Origin: Flavihumibacter petaseus NBRC 106054
GTDB taxonomy: Bacteria; Bacteroidota; Bacteroidia; Chitinophagales; Chitinophagaceae
Assembly: GCF_000974785.1 (NCBI RefSeq)
Contig: NZ_BBWV01000001.1
Coordinates: 124,001-188,000, forward strand
Reading direction: 5' to 3'
DNA length: 64,000 nt
The notes beneath the pieces were generated by a model. It made no database searches. It was not told the origin of the DNA and saw only the letters and a list, made by a program, of their open reading frames with translations. Below are positions 16,462 through 24,447 of this stretch, piece after piece. The translations under genes were made by a program, and so were the position numbers. Each line of letters begins with the position of its first letter. Position 1 is the stretch's first letter.

Positions 16462-19400
16462 GATGAATTGGTTTTATTTCAACGGATTGTTCTTCGGTTG
16501 TTACCACACAGGCCAGACCCTGCAAGGCAATCGTAGCGCCCGCCCCCTGGCGGCTGGAAAGCTTCAGCTGCAGGTTCAGCCGGCGTGCAAAAGCCGTAAT
16601 GAACCGGAAGCCATTACCCCTGGCCGAAAAGTGGGTATCTACCGGGGCCGACTGCGTCACTCTTTGTTGCAATTCCAGCAGCAATGCGGGTTTAATGCCG
16701 CTGCCGTTATCGGTCACTATCAATGTACAGGTATTGGCTTCAGCCTGCGCTTCAATCACGATTTGTCCCTGCGCGGTGAATTTGTTCGCATTATCTACCA
16801 TATTGCGAAGGATCACCCTTAACAACTGCCGGTCAGTGTTCACTTTGATGTCCGGAGGCCCCGCCACGATAATCCGGTTATTTTTTTCCCTTGCCAGCGG
16901 AGCAAAAAAATCAGCAATTTCTACAAGTAATTCCTGCAGCGGGAACAATTTCGTGTTAACGGTGAAATCCGAACCCATAGAGCGGATCCAATACCCTATA
17001 TCTTCAATAAACACGTGATTTGCCTGTGTCGACTTACTTATCTCCCGCAGTAACCCGGAAAAGTCCTGGTTCCTGTTGACGCCATATTGCGCTTCCAGCC
17101 AGGCTGTGGTTTGTGAAAGGAACCGCAGGGGTGACTGCAGGTCATGGGCAATGATCATGGCCAACTGTTGCCGGAACTGGGCATCCTGCCGGATCTGATC
17201 CTGTGAAGATTCCAATGCATTTACGGTTTGCTCCAGGCTGCCGATCAGCTCTGTCTGCGTCACTGTTCTTTGCCGGATCTCTTTTTCGAGCCGTTTCTTC
17301 TGGTTGATCAGGTATTGCATGCGTACCCGGGCAAACGCGATCGTGGCGAGGATCAGGATGGCAGCAATAATGAGTTTGAAACTGATGGTTTCATGGAAGA
17401 AAGGTGGCACAGTGATCGCCATAGAAGTCTGGATCAGGTTGTCTTTTCCAAAGCCTGCCCGTTTTCGCAGGCGCAGGGTATAACTGCCCGCTGAAAGTTC
17501 ATTAAACGTCAGCTTCTGGTCCCTGGGCAGCGCACGCCACTCCGGCGATATACCTTCCAGCTGGTACTCGATGTGGTTGTTATCCTGGTTCCCGAAAAAT
17601 GGAGAAGAGATGGTTATTTCAAGAAAACCTGCCTTACGGTCAAACTGCAGGGTATTGCCTGCAGGAACGGAAAACTGCCTGTTGCCGATAGTAATGGCGT
17701 CGATATAAATGGGGTTCCTGGACAGGTATACAGGCACTTCCTCAGGCCGGAACTGCACCGCCCCGCGGATGGAAGGCAGTACAATCGAACCATCTTCCAG
17801 CCGGCAACCGGCAGGCGTACAGCCGCCGTTGAATTCATTGGATAAAAATCCGCTCGTATTGTCGAAATAATGGTAGTAGAGGGGAAACCGCGCATCATCC
17901 AGGTAATGGTAAAGATCATCAATATGCACGCAGAACAAGCCGCGGTTTGTCGGTATCCAGTAGTTTCCCTTGCTGTCTTCAATGAACTGGTGGGCAGTAA
18001 GCAGGTATTGCTGTTTATCCAGCGGCATCCGCGTCAGTTTTCCTTTCCGCCAGGCAAAAAAACCGCTGCCATATGAACCCAGCCAGATAGTACCGTGACT
18101 GTCCTCCACCATAGCACGCACCGTCACACTGTCCAATCCCGCTACCGGCGCAATGGCTCCTGATCCTGCCTTCATGATATAGACACCCCTCCCTCCTGCC
18201 AGCCATACATCTCCGGAAGCGGTTTCAATGAAAGTGGCCAGCTGAAAATTTTTCGGTATGCCCCCGGGAAGCTTTGACCATTGAATGTAATCCTGGTCCA
18301 GTCTTCCGATATATTCATTTTGTGCAGACAGCCAGATGGAACCATCGCGGAACTGTTGCATACAGGTGACCCGGAGGTCAGGGGAGGAAACGAACCGGGT
18401 TTGCTGCAGGTTACCGTCCAGCTCCACCAGGCCGGCATTGCTGCGTGATTGCCACCTGTTCAGCCAGTAATGCCCGTCACGGGTGCGGAGCAGTGCTTCG
18501 GAAGTAAAATTGTCCTTCAGCGGGATAACCTTTCCATTGTCGAAGGCTGCTTTCTTAGAGATGAATCCGTTTTTATGGTAGGGTGCCACTGCATAAAAAA
18601 CATTGGCCTCCAGGTCGTCGAGCAGGTGGGTGATGAAATATTGTTTGGTAAATACGTAGAGCCCGTCAGAAAGCGTACCGAGCACGATTACATCCTGGCC
18701 GGCTGTCAGTGCGAGGCTGGTAATTCCCGGAATATCCCCAATCTTCAGGAATGGCTGCAAGGAGACCTGGTCTTCCCGGTCAATTATTATCCGGTACAGC
18801 ATCTGGCCATCACGCAGGTACAGGTTTTCATCGTCCTGCAACAGGGAACAGGCCTGTTTGCTGGCCGCCGGCTGAATGCCCCTGAATTTTACCTTGCGGA
18901 AAGATCTTAATGCCGTGTCAGTGGTGATCATTTCCATGCCGGCGGTAAAGTAGTAGTACCTGTCTCCTGTACGCAGCATGCTGTTGACCAGCGAACGCCG
19001 GAGCGACATGGCATCGGGCAGCAATGCAGCATCCAGTTCACCGGCCGTAATTTTCGCTTCAATGCTGTCGTACACCTGGAAAGCGAATCCCGTTGCGCCG
19101 TTTTCCATCCAGCTTTCCAGCCCCGGCCGCGGCACAATGTCATTCAGTTTGCCGTCAGCGCTGATCTTATAATAGCGGTTATCGTCAGTAGTAAAATAGA
19201 CGACAGCATCCGTTGCCGTCCGCAACATCGCGATCCGGTTGGAACCAAGCTGCGGGTACAGGGATTTGTCATACCATTTGAACTGGCTTCCGTCGAAACG
19301 CACCACGCCCATTTCGGTAGCCATCCACAAATAGCCGCGAATGTCAAATTCCAGTGCCTTGATGCTGTTTTGGGGAAGACCGTTTTCGTTGGTAAAATGT

Positions 19401-19489
19401 ACCGAATGGTAAAATGGAAGCTGAGCCATTGCGATGCAACGGCCGGTCAGAAACACAGCAATCAGTATGGTTGTTTTCAGCATTTTCAT
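16439..19489 (-). CDS. Propeller-type sensor histidine kinase
   Basis: The 1016-residue sensor begins with a signal peptide (ending AMAQ), then Reg_prop blades (GLPQNSIKALEFDIRGYLWM, GSIWLSAQNEY, GTIWLGSYGSGFFAW, GNYWIPTNRGLF), a Y_Y_Y domain (about 600-690), one transmembrane helix (about 700-720, LIIAAILILATIAF), a coiled coil, and a kinase core. The phospho-acceptor His is in IIAHDLQSPLRF (about residue 782), with N-box NMVDNANKF and G1 box DNGSGI. Unlike hybrid members it has no receiver or AraC domain; the separate overlapping regulator fills that role. The ATG at 19489 is chosen because GGAGGG lies 6 bp upstream; an in-frame TTG lies at 19507. It is paralogous to the kinase at 1-1572. 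Confidence 0.92.
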   Translation of the reverse strand: MKMLKTTILIAVFLTGRCIAMAQLPFYHSVHFTNENGLPQNSIKALEFDIRGYLWMATEMGVVRFDGSQFKWYDKSLYPQLGSNRIAMLRTATDAVVYFTTDDNRYYKISADGKLNDIVPRPGLESWMENGATGFAFQVYDSIEAKITAGELDAALLPDAMSLRRSLVNSMLRTGDRYYYFTAGMEMITTDTALRSFRKVKFRGIQPAASKQACSLLQDDENLYLRDGQMLYRIIIDREDQVSLQPFLKIGDIPGITSLALTAGQDVIVLGTLSDGLYVFTKQYFITHLLDDLEANVFYAVAPYHKNGFISKKAAFDNGKVIPLKDNFTSEALLRTRDGHYWLNRWQSRSNAGLVELDGNLQQTRFVSSPDLRVTCMQQFRDGSIWLSAQNEYIGRLDQDYIQWSKLPGGIPKNFQLATFIETASGDVWLAGGRGVYIMKAGSGAIAPVAGLDSVTVRAMVEDSHGTIWLGSYGSGFFAWRKGKLTRMPLDKQQYLLTAHQFIEDSKGNYWIPTNRGLFCVHIDDLYHYLDDARFPLYYHYFDNTSGFLSNEFNGGCTPAGCRLEDGSIVLPSIRGAVQFRPEEVPVYLSRNPIYIDAITIGNRQFSVPAGNTLQFDRKAGFLEITISSPFFGNQDNNHIEYQLEGISPEWRALPRDQKLTFNELSAGSYTLRLRKRAGFGKDNLIQTSMAITVPPFFHETISFKLIIAAILILATIAFARVRMQYLINQKKRLEKEIRQRTVTQTELIGSLEQTVNALESSQDQIRQDAQFRQQLAMIIAHDLQSPLRFLSQTTAWLEAQYGVNRNQDFSGLLREISKSTQANHVFIEDIGYWIRSMGSDFTVNTKLFPLQELLVEIADFFAPLAREKNNRIIVAGPPDIKVNTDRQLLRVILRNMVDNANKFTAQGQIVIEAQAEANTCTLIVTDNGSGIKPALLLELQQRVTQSAPVDTHFSARGNGFRFITAFARRLNLQLKLSSRQGAGATIALQGLACVVTTEEQSVEIKPIHHEQYTTG

Positions 19490-19813
19490 TTTCGCCCTCC
19501 GAATCAATGATCATTGCCTAAACCTGATGCCAGTAATCAGAACAAAATATGCCTATGTATGCTTCACTGTAACATATTCTACTACGGATAATGGATAAAA
19601 TATATTACACTATTCAACAATCTACGGAATTAAATTGCTTATACGAAAACAAATTCCCTTCGAAACATGCTAATAAACAAGGGTTCGGAAAATACCATCC
19701 TTAAATAGCAATATACCGGGAATATCCAATCCTCTCTTTCTAGTAGCCAGGTCCATTATCTGTTGTCGTTCTGCCGTAGTCCATTATCTCTTTTTCTAAA
19801 CCATTATGATCAT
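19490..19813. other. Divergent spacer between histidine kinase and sigma factor
   Basis: No gene is seen. It holds a 12-bp palindrome CAATGATCATTG (19505-19516) next to the kinase start, an 11-bp direct repeat GTCCATTATCT at 19751 and 19779 in the sigma leader, and the 16-bp motif at 19713-19728 described separately. Confidence 0.6.
19713..19728 (+). promoter_or_regulatory. Shared 16-bp motif upstream of sigma gene
   Basis: ATACCGGGAATATCCA lies 85 bp before the sigma ATG at 19814. The same 16 bases recur at 20522-20537, 88 bp before the next gene's ATG. The near-equal distances suggest a promoter or operator used by both, possibly recognised by this sigma factor. Confidence 0.4.
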
Positions 19814-20401
19814 ATGGAACCCATGCTCGTCTCCCGTAATCTGGCTTCAGATGCCACCATTCTCCGCCTTATGGAAACGGATAAACCGTTGGCCTTCAAA
19901 TACCTGTATGAAAAATACTGGGATCGTCTCCTGGAGGTAACGCTGCACAGTGTACAGAATCCATCCGATGCAGAAGATGTACTGCAGGAAATTCTTGTGA
20001 AGCTGTATACTGCTCCGCCGGCTATCAGGGAAAATGGCAAACTGTATGCCTACCTGAAGCAATGTATCCGAAACAAGGTAATCAATGAATACCATAAGAA
20101 TAAAGTATACAGGAAACACCTCAAAGTGAAAGCATCAGCCACCCTGTCAACGCACGATCCTGTAACGGGTACAACCGACCTTTCTGACATTCAGTTTTAC
20201 CTCAACAATATCCTCGGCAACATGCATCCCAATTGCCGCATGGTTTTCACTATGAGCAGGCGGCAGGACTACTCCAACCGCGAGATTTCCTTCCTGCTCA
20301 ACAAGCCTTACAGCACCATAGAAAAACAACTGAGACGGGCGCTGGTTATCGTACGCCAGGAGTTCCTGAAACATCCCGATTATGCCCGGATGGTATCCTG
20401 A
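19814..20401 (+). CDS. ECF-type RNA polymerase sigma factor without a FecR partner
   Basis: The 195-residue protein has sigma region 2 (about 15-80: AFKYLYEKYWDRLLEVTLHS, SDAEDVLQEILVKLY, KLYAYLKQCIRNKVINEY) and region 4 (about 125-185: MHPNCRMVFTMSRRQDYSNR, EISFLLNKPYSTIEKQLRRA). This is the Bacteroidota sigma-70 family-1 pattern. Most such factors are followed by a FecR anti-sigma and a SusC gene; here the next genes are a DUF4136 lipoprotein and other envelope genes, and no anti-sigma is nearby. The ATG at 19814 is preferred to an in-frame ATG at 19763 because homology starts close to it; 19823 is also possible. It probably directs the envelope cluster that follows, but this is inferred. 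Confidence 0.88.
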   Translation: MEPMLVSRNLASDATILRLMETDKPLAFKYLYEKYWDRLLEVTLHSVQNPSDAEDVLQEILVKLYTAPPAIRENGKLYAYLKQCIRNKVINEYHKNKVYRKHLKVKASATLSTHDPVTGTTDLSDIQFYLNNILGNMHPNCRMVFTMSRRQDYSNREISFLLNKPYSTIEKQLRRALVIVRQEFLKHPDYARMVS

Positions 20402-20505
20402 TTTTTTTAAAAAACAGCTTAAAAGTTGGCGGATAGCAAACCGCAATACTGTCCATAATTAAAAGACCGACCATCTCTCAACATATTTAAGAAGGGGAAA
20501 GGAAA

Positions 20506-20567
20506 GGGCCGTTCGACTTAAATACCGGGAATATCCATTCAGGGTATTTCGGACAGGCCCCCTTTTT
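20506..20567 (+). terminator. Terminator-like hairpin after sigma gene
   Basis: Outer arms GGGCC (20506-20510) and GGCCC (20556-20560) and inner arms AAATACC (20520-20526) and GGTATTT (20543-20549) form an imperfect long stem, followed by five T at 20563-20567. It could end the sigma mRNA or act as an attenuator in front of the DUF4136 gene. Confidence 0.55.
20522..20537 (+). promoter_or_regulatory. Second copy of the shared 16-bp motif
   Basis: ATACCGGGAATATCCA, identical to 19713-19728, lies inside the hairpin at 20506-20567 and 88 bp before the ATG of the DUF4136 lipoprotein gene. Confidence 0.4.
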
Positions 20568-20625
20568 ATTCCTTCAGAACTGTTCATCGTATTATCCATT
20601 GCTCACCAACATTAAAACATGCAAT

Positions 20626-21207
20626 ATGCGTAAGACAAGTTACCCGCTCTTATTCTGCCTGCTGATTGCCGCTGCTGCCGGTACAGGCTGTACATCTTCC
20701 GTAAAAGTTACAACGGACTATGATCGTGCCGCCAATTTCTCGCAGTACAAAACCTTTGCGATTTACAAGGACGACGCCAAAACTGACAATGTCAGCCAGC
20801 TCAATTCAGGAAGAATTGAGAATGCCATCAAAGCAGAAATGATCAAAAAAGGGTTTACGGAAAACACCTCCTCACCCGATCTGCTGGTGAATGCCGTAAC
20901 AATTGTAAAAAATAAACAGTCCATCAGTTCCACAACGAACTATTACGGTTACGGCGGCTATTACCGTCCCTATGCATGGGGTGGTGGTATGGGTGTAACC
21001 GGAAATACGACTTATAATGTGGACGATTACAAAGATGGTTCACTGATCATCGATGTGGTGGATGCTGCAGGAAAAAAACTGATCTGGCAGGGCACTGGCA
21101 ACAAAGAGATCGACAATAAGGATTATAAAGATCCTGACAAGATGATCTCCGAGGCCGTTACCAAAATCATGGCTTCTTTCCCTCCGGGAGCTGCTGCGGC
21201 CAAATAA
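20626..21207 (+). CDS. DUF4136-family lipoprotein
   Basis: The 193-residue product has a lipoprotein signal (lipobox GTGCTSS, Cys at about residue 22) and a DUF4136 domain over most of its length: VKVTTDYDRAANFSQYKTFA at the start, a Tyr/Gly-rich loop (YYGYGGYYRPYAWGGGMG) and the closing KLIWQGTGNKEIDNKDYKDP. The family is widespread in Gram-negative bacteria and of unknown function. The ATG at 20626 is chosen because it starts the signal peptide; an in-frame ATG at 20599 would add nine residues. A second DUF4136-like lipoprotein lies in the opposite cluster at 29170-29793. Confidence 0.88.
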   Translation: MRKTSYPLLFCLLIAAAAGTGCTSSVKVTTDYDRAANFSQYKTFAIYKDDAKTDNVSQLNSGRIENAIKAEMIKKGFTENTSSPDLLVNAVTIVKNKQSISSTTNYYGYGGYYRPYAWGGGMGVTGNTTYNVDDYKDGSLIIDVVDAAGKKLIWQGTGNKEIDNKDYKDPDKMISEAVTKIMASFPPGAAAAK

Positions 21208-21239
21208 CTACCAACGGGGGTTGACCAAACTGCATCAAC

Positions 21240-21545
21240 ATGTCTAAACAGCGCAGATCATTCCGGCTGGAGGACAAACTGAAAATCCTGCGGGAAGCAG
21301 ACGAGATTGGCATCAAGAAAACACTGCAACGCCATAACCTGTCGTACAGTGTGCTGTTCCGCTGGCGGGAAAAACTAGAAGTCCTCAACAAGCTGGCTAT
21401 AGACCAGGTAAACCATCCTTCACAGCAGGAACTGAAACTGCTGATTGAGGAGAATACGCGACTGAAAAAGATCATCGCTGAGCAAGCCCTGTTGCTGGAG
21501 ATCAACAAAGAATACATGCGAAGTCATCCCCACCCCAAAAGCTGA
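21240..21545 (+). CDS. Second solo IS3 OrfA-like HTH/leucine-zipper protein
   Basis: The 101-residue protein has the HTH_Tnp_1 fold (RRSFRLEDKLKILREADEIG, NLSYSVLFRWREKLE) and a C-terminal coiled coil (EENTRLKKIIAEQALLLEI). It lies 32 bp after the DUF4136 gene and 24 bp before a PepSY-like gene, same strand, with no OrfB and no visible terminal inverted repeats. It shares LSYSV, RW.EK and RLKKIIA.QAL with the solo protein at 8223-8531, which occupies a similar place in another envelope operon. A remnant of an IS is possible, but the intact frame and operon-like spacing favour a domesticated DNA-binding protein. Confidence 0.8.
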   Translation: MSKQRRSFRLEDKLKILREADEIGIKKTLQRHNLSYSVLFRWREKLEVLNKLAIDQVNHPSQQELKLLIEENTRLKKIIAEQALLLEINKEYMRSHPHPKS

Positions 21546-21569
21546 TCCTCAAACAAAAAATAAGCAATC

Positions 21570-22124
21570 ATGAAAAAGATCATTCTGCTGTCTGCAGCAC
21601 TTGCCGTTACAGCAATCTCCTTCGCGCAGGACGAAGAAGTAAAAATCACCGGCACCAAAAAGATCACTGAAGATGTTGCCCCCAGCACTGTTGTGGCAGA
21701 CCTTCACAAACGCTTTCCTGATGCAAAGTCTGTAGAATATTTCCAGGTACCGAAAGGTGGTGTAACCAAGCAGGGATGGGCAGTAACCAAAGATGACAAT
21801 TTCTCACCTGATGCTTCCCTGGATTACTATACCATCAGTTTCAAGCGCGACGACCTGAAGTATTATGGCCTTTACAGGGCTGACGGAACACTGGTTCGTT
21901 CGAAGCTCCAGGAAAATAATACGGCCTTACCGGATGCTGTAAAAAATGCCATTACCAATATCAGCAAATCACATCCTGGCTATACCGTTACCGAACAAAC
22001 CTATTACAAGAATATTGACCACGAAAAAAACACAGAGTACTACGAGATCCATGCGGAAAAGGGAAGCACCAAGAAAAGGGTGTATTTCGCTCCGGACGGA
22101 ACGGTGCTGAAAGTGAAAGGATAG
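21570..22124 (+). CDS. Secreted PepSY-like protein
   Basis: The 184-residue product has a signal peptide (ending AISFAQ, about residue 20) and two PepSY-like (putative beta-lactamase-inhibitor-like) units: about 37-110 (VVADLHKRFPDAKSVEYFQV) and about 120-184 (VKNAITNISKSHPGYTVTEQ, YYEIHAEKGSTKKRVYFAPD, GTVLKVKG). Such proteins are periplasmic and of unsettled function. It sits inside the sigma-led envelope cluster, 19 bp before a barrel gene. Confidence 0.75.
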   Translation: MKKIILLSAALAVTAISFAQDEEVKITGTKKITEDVAPSTVVADLHKRFPDAKSVEYFQVPKGGVTKQGWAVTKDDNFSPDASLDYYTISFKRDDLKYYGLYRADGTLVRSKLQENNTALPDAVKNAITNISKSHPGYTVTEQTYYKNIDHEKNTEYYEIHAEKGSTKKRVYFAPDGTVLKVKG

Positions 22125-22143
22125 TGTTGTTCACAACTGACCT

Positions 22144-23214
22144 ATGAAACGAATTCGCCTTATTGTTACCGGAATAATTTCCGGGCTGACTATTGTTGTA
22201 TCTGCGGCCGGCCAGAATGTTTCCACTATGCCACTCGGAGATAAGCACCGGCAGTACTACGACAGCCTGAAGAACATGAATTACGACCGCATCTTTCCCA
22301 TACTGGGCAAGAAAGCCTATAAGGCGGGATTTGATATTCCGTTTCCGGTTGGCATCATGCTGAATTCATTCTACGCGGTCCAGGGTATCGACATCAGCAA
22401 TATCAGGATTGGTATTAAAGGTGAAGACAATACCCTGGGCCCCGTGGACATGAGTGAAATCATCAAATTCCAGGAAGTGACCGCAAAAGGCCTGAATGCC
22501 AACATCCGGGCTGATGTCTGGGTGTTGCCTTTCCTGAACGTATATGGAATACTGGGGGCCCTGCCGCATGCCCAGACCAGGGTAGTGCTGGCCGAACCTG
22601 TGTCGATCACTTCACAGCCCGTGCAAAGCGGCTGGAACTATGGAATTGGCCTGATGGGTGCAGGTGGCGTTGGCCCTGTTTTCATACAGGGTGATTTCAA
22701 TTATACCTGGAGCCACCTTGAACTGCTGGAAAATGTAGTAAAGACCAAAGTTGCCGGCATCAGGGTGGGGCATAATTTCCGGCTGCGCAATCCGGAACAG
22801 AATGTCACTGTCTGGGCAGGTGCCATGGGCATTTTCCTGAACAACGAAACGAAGGGACAGATTTCAATTGCCGATCTCTTTCCCGATCTGACGCAACAAC
22901 AAATAGACGACATCAAAAACAGCTATGCTAATTGGCATGATGATCTCGGTCCCCTGCAGAAAGAGGTGGTTGACAAGATCGTTGACAAGATGCAGGCATA
23001 TGTGGATGGCAGTAAAGGAGAGGATACCTATATCACGTATGAGATGGATAAAAAACCAAGTTCACGCTGGGCGGGACTGGTGGGCGCGCAATTGCAGTTC
23101 AGCAAAAGATGGCAGCTGCGCGTGGAAAGCAATTTCATCAGTGGCGGTGAGCGGTATTCCCTGCTGGCTTCTGTCAATTACCGGTTCCTGGGACCTAAAT
23201 CCAAAAAACCATAG
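22144..23214 (+). CDS. Outer-membrane beta-barrel protein
   Basis: The 356-residue product has a signal peptide (ending SAAGQ) and a long series of amphipathic strands (ANIRADVWVLPFLNVYGILG, NYGIGLMGAGGVGPVFIQGD, VWAGAMGIFL, SSRWAGLVGAQLQFSKRWQL, LLASVNYRFLG). A charged loop of about 70 residues (around 245-300) interrupts the barrel. I do not recognise a named family. It ends 6 bp before the Omp85-type gene, so the two are likely translated together. Confidence 0.75.
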   Translation: MKRIRLIVTGIISGLTIVVSAAGQNVSTMPLGDKHRQYYDSLKNMNYDRIFPILGKKAYKAGFDIPFPVGIMLNSFYAVQGIDISNIRIGIKGEDNTLGPVDMSEIIKFQEVTAKGLNANIRADVWVLPFLNVYGILGALPHAQTRVVLAEPVSITSQPVQSGWNYGIGLMGAGGVGPVFIQGDFNYTWSHLELLENVVKTKVAGIRVGHNFRLRNPEQNVTVWAGAMGIFLNNETKGQISIADLFPDLTQQQIDDIKNSYANWHDDLGPLQKEVVDKIVDKMQAYVDGSKGEDTYITYEMDKKPSSRWAGLVGAQLQFSKRWQLRVESNFISGGERYSLLASVNYRFLGPKSKKP

Positions 23215-23220
23215 AATAGG

Positions 23221-24429
23221 ATGCCACTGATGAAACGTCATAAATCAACACACAGGCGGCAGGCAATCGCCGCTTTTATGTTCGTGCTGATCCACGTGTT
23301 TTTCACGGGACCAACTTTGGCACAAAAAAAAGGCAGATTCAGCAACATCAGCCTTCGTGATTCACTGGATGGGAAAATGGATTTCAGTGACTTCCTGATT
23401 GATGCACATGGATTTATTCCCGTGCCCATTATCATTACTGAACCCGCCCTGGGTGGTTTCGGCGGCGGTATCGCACCGGTGTTCCTGCAAAAAAATCCGC
23501 CCATTATCAGGGATGGTGTCCGGACACCCCAGCCCCCCAACCTTACCACCGGGCTTATCGGCGCGACCGTCAACGGCAGCTGGTTTACCGGCGCATTCAG
23601 GGCAGCCACCATCCGCAAGTGGGGCATCCGGTACAAAACGGGATTGGCTTATGCCGACATCAATATTTCTTATTACCGCAACATCGCCAACCTCGGCGAA
23701 AAAGAATTTGCCTTCAACCTCAAAACTGTTCCGATCTACCTCAACGTCAACAAGCAATTATACAACCCCAAATGGTCCCTGGGGCTCCAGTATATATTTG
23801 CACACACCAATGTCAGTCTCCGCGGAACCGATTCACTTCCTGATTTTGTTAAAGACCGTGAAGTCAAAAGCAACATCGGCGAACTCGGTGTTGTAGGTTT
23901 CTATGATTCACGTGACAATACTTTCACTCCGGATAAAGGCATTAAGGCACAGGCCCTGGTCAACTTCAGTGATAATGTTTTCGGGAGCGATTACGACTAT
24001 CAACGATTGAATTCTTATATCTACTGGTTTCAACCCATCAGGAAAAATGAAACAACCGGGAAAGGCTGGATCAGCGGGCTGAGATTTGACTACCAGCAAA
24101 TGTTTGGTAATCCCCCCTTTTATATTATCCCTTCCATCCAGCTTCGCGGGGTTCCCACGATGCGCTACCAGGGCATGAAAAACATGCTGGCGGAAACAGA
24201 GCAACGCTGGGACATTGTACGCCGGTGGAGCCTGATCACATTTGCCGGGGCGGGAAAAGCCTTCGACGATTACAGCGAATTCGGAGACGCACAATGGATC
24301 TACAGCTATGGTGCGGGGTTTCGCTATTTGCTGGCCCGCAAATTCAAATTGCGGATGGGTGTTGATGTAGCCAAGGGACCATCGGACTGGGGATACTATA
24401 TTGTCTTTGGCAGTTTCTGGGTGAGGTAA
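23221..24429 (+). CDS. POTRA-less Omp85/BamA-type outer-membrane barrel
   Basis: The 402-residue protein has a signal peptide (ending PTLAQ) and a C-terminal Omp85-type barrel but no room for POTRA domains. The family motif YDSRDNTFTPDKG (about 219-231) and the loop motif MRYQGMKN (about 316-323, in place of VRGY) are visible, and the chain ends with a hydrophobic strand (YYIVFGSFWVR). POTRA-less Omp85 members are known in Bacteroidota, but their substrates are not. Paralogs with the same motifs lie at 29959-31242 and 32096-33268. The ATG at 23221 or the in-frame ATG at 23230 could be used. Confidence 0.85.
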   Translation: MPLMKRHKSTHRRQAIAAFMFVLIHVFFTGPTLAQKKGRFSNISLRDSLDGKMDFSDFLIDAHGFIPVPIIITEPALGGFGGGIAPVFLQKNPPIIRDGVRTPQPPNLTTGLIGATVNGSWFTGAFRAATIRKWGIRYKTGLAYADINISYYRNIANLGEKEFAFNLKTVPIYLNVNKQLYNPKWSLGLQYIFAHTNVSLRGTDSLPDFVKDREVKSNIGELGVVGFYDSRDNTFTPDKGIKAQALVNFSDNVFGSDYDYQRLNSYIYWFQPIRKNETTGKGWISGLRFDYQQMFGNPPFYIIPSIQLRGVPTMRYQGMKNMLAETEQRWDIVRRWSLITFAGAGKAFDDYSEFGDAQWIYSYGAGFRYLLARKFKLRMGVDVAKGPSDWGYYIVFGSFWVR

Positions 24430-24447
24430 TTTTTAAAAGATACTGAT

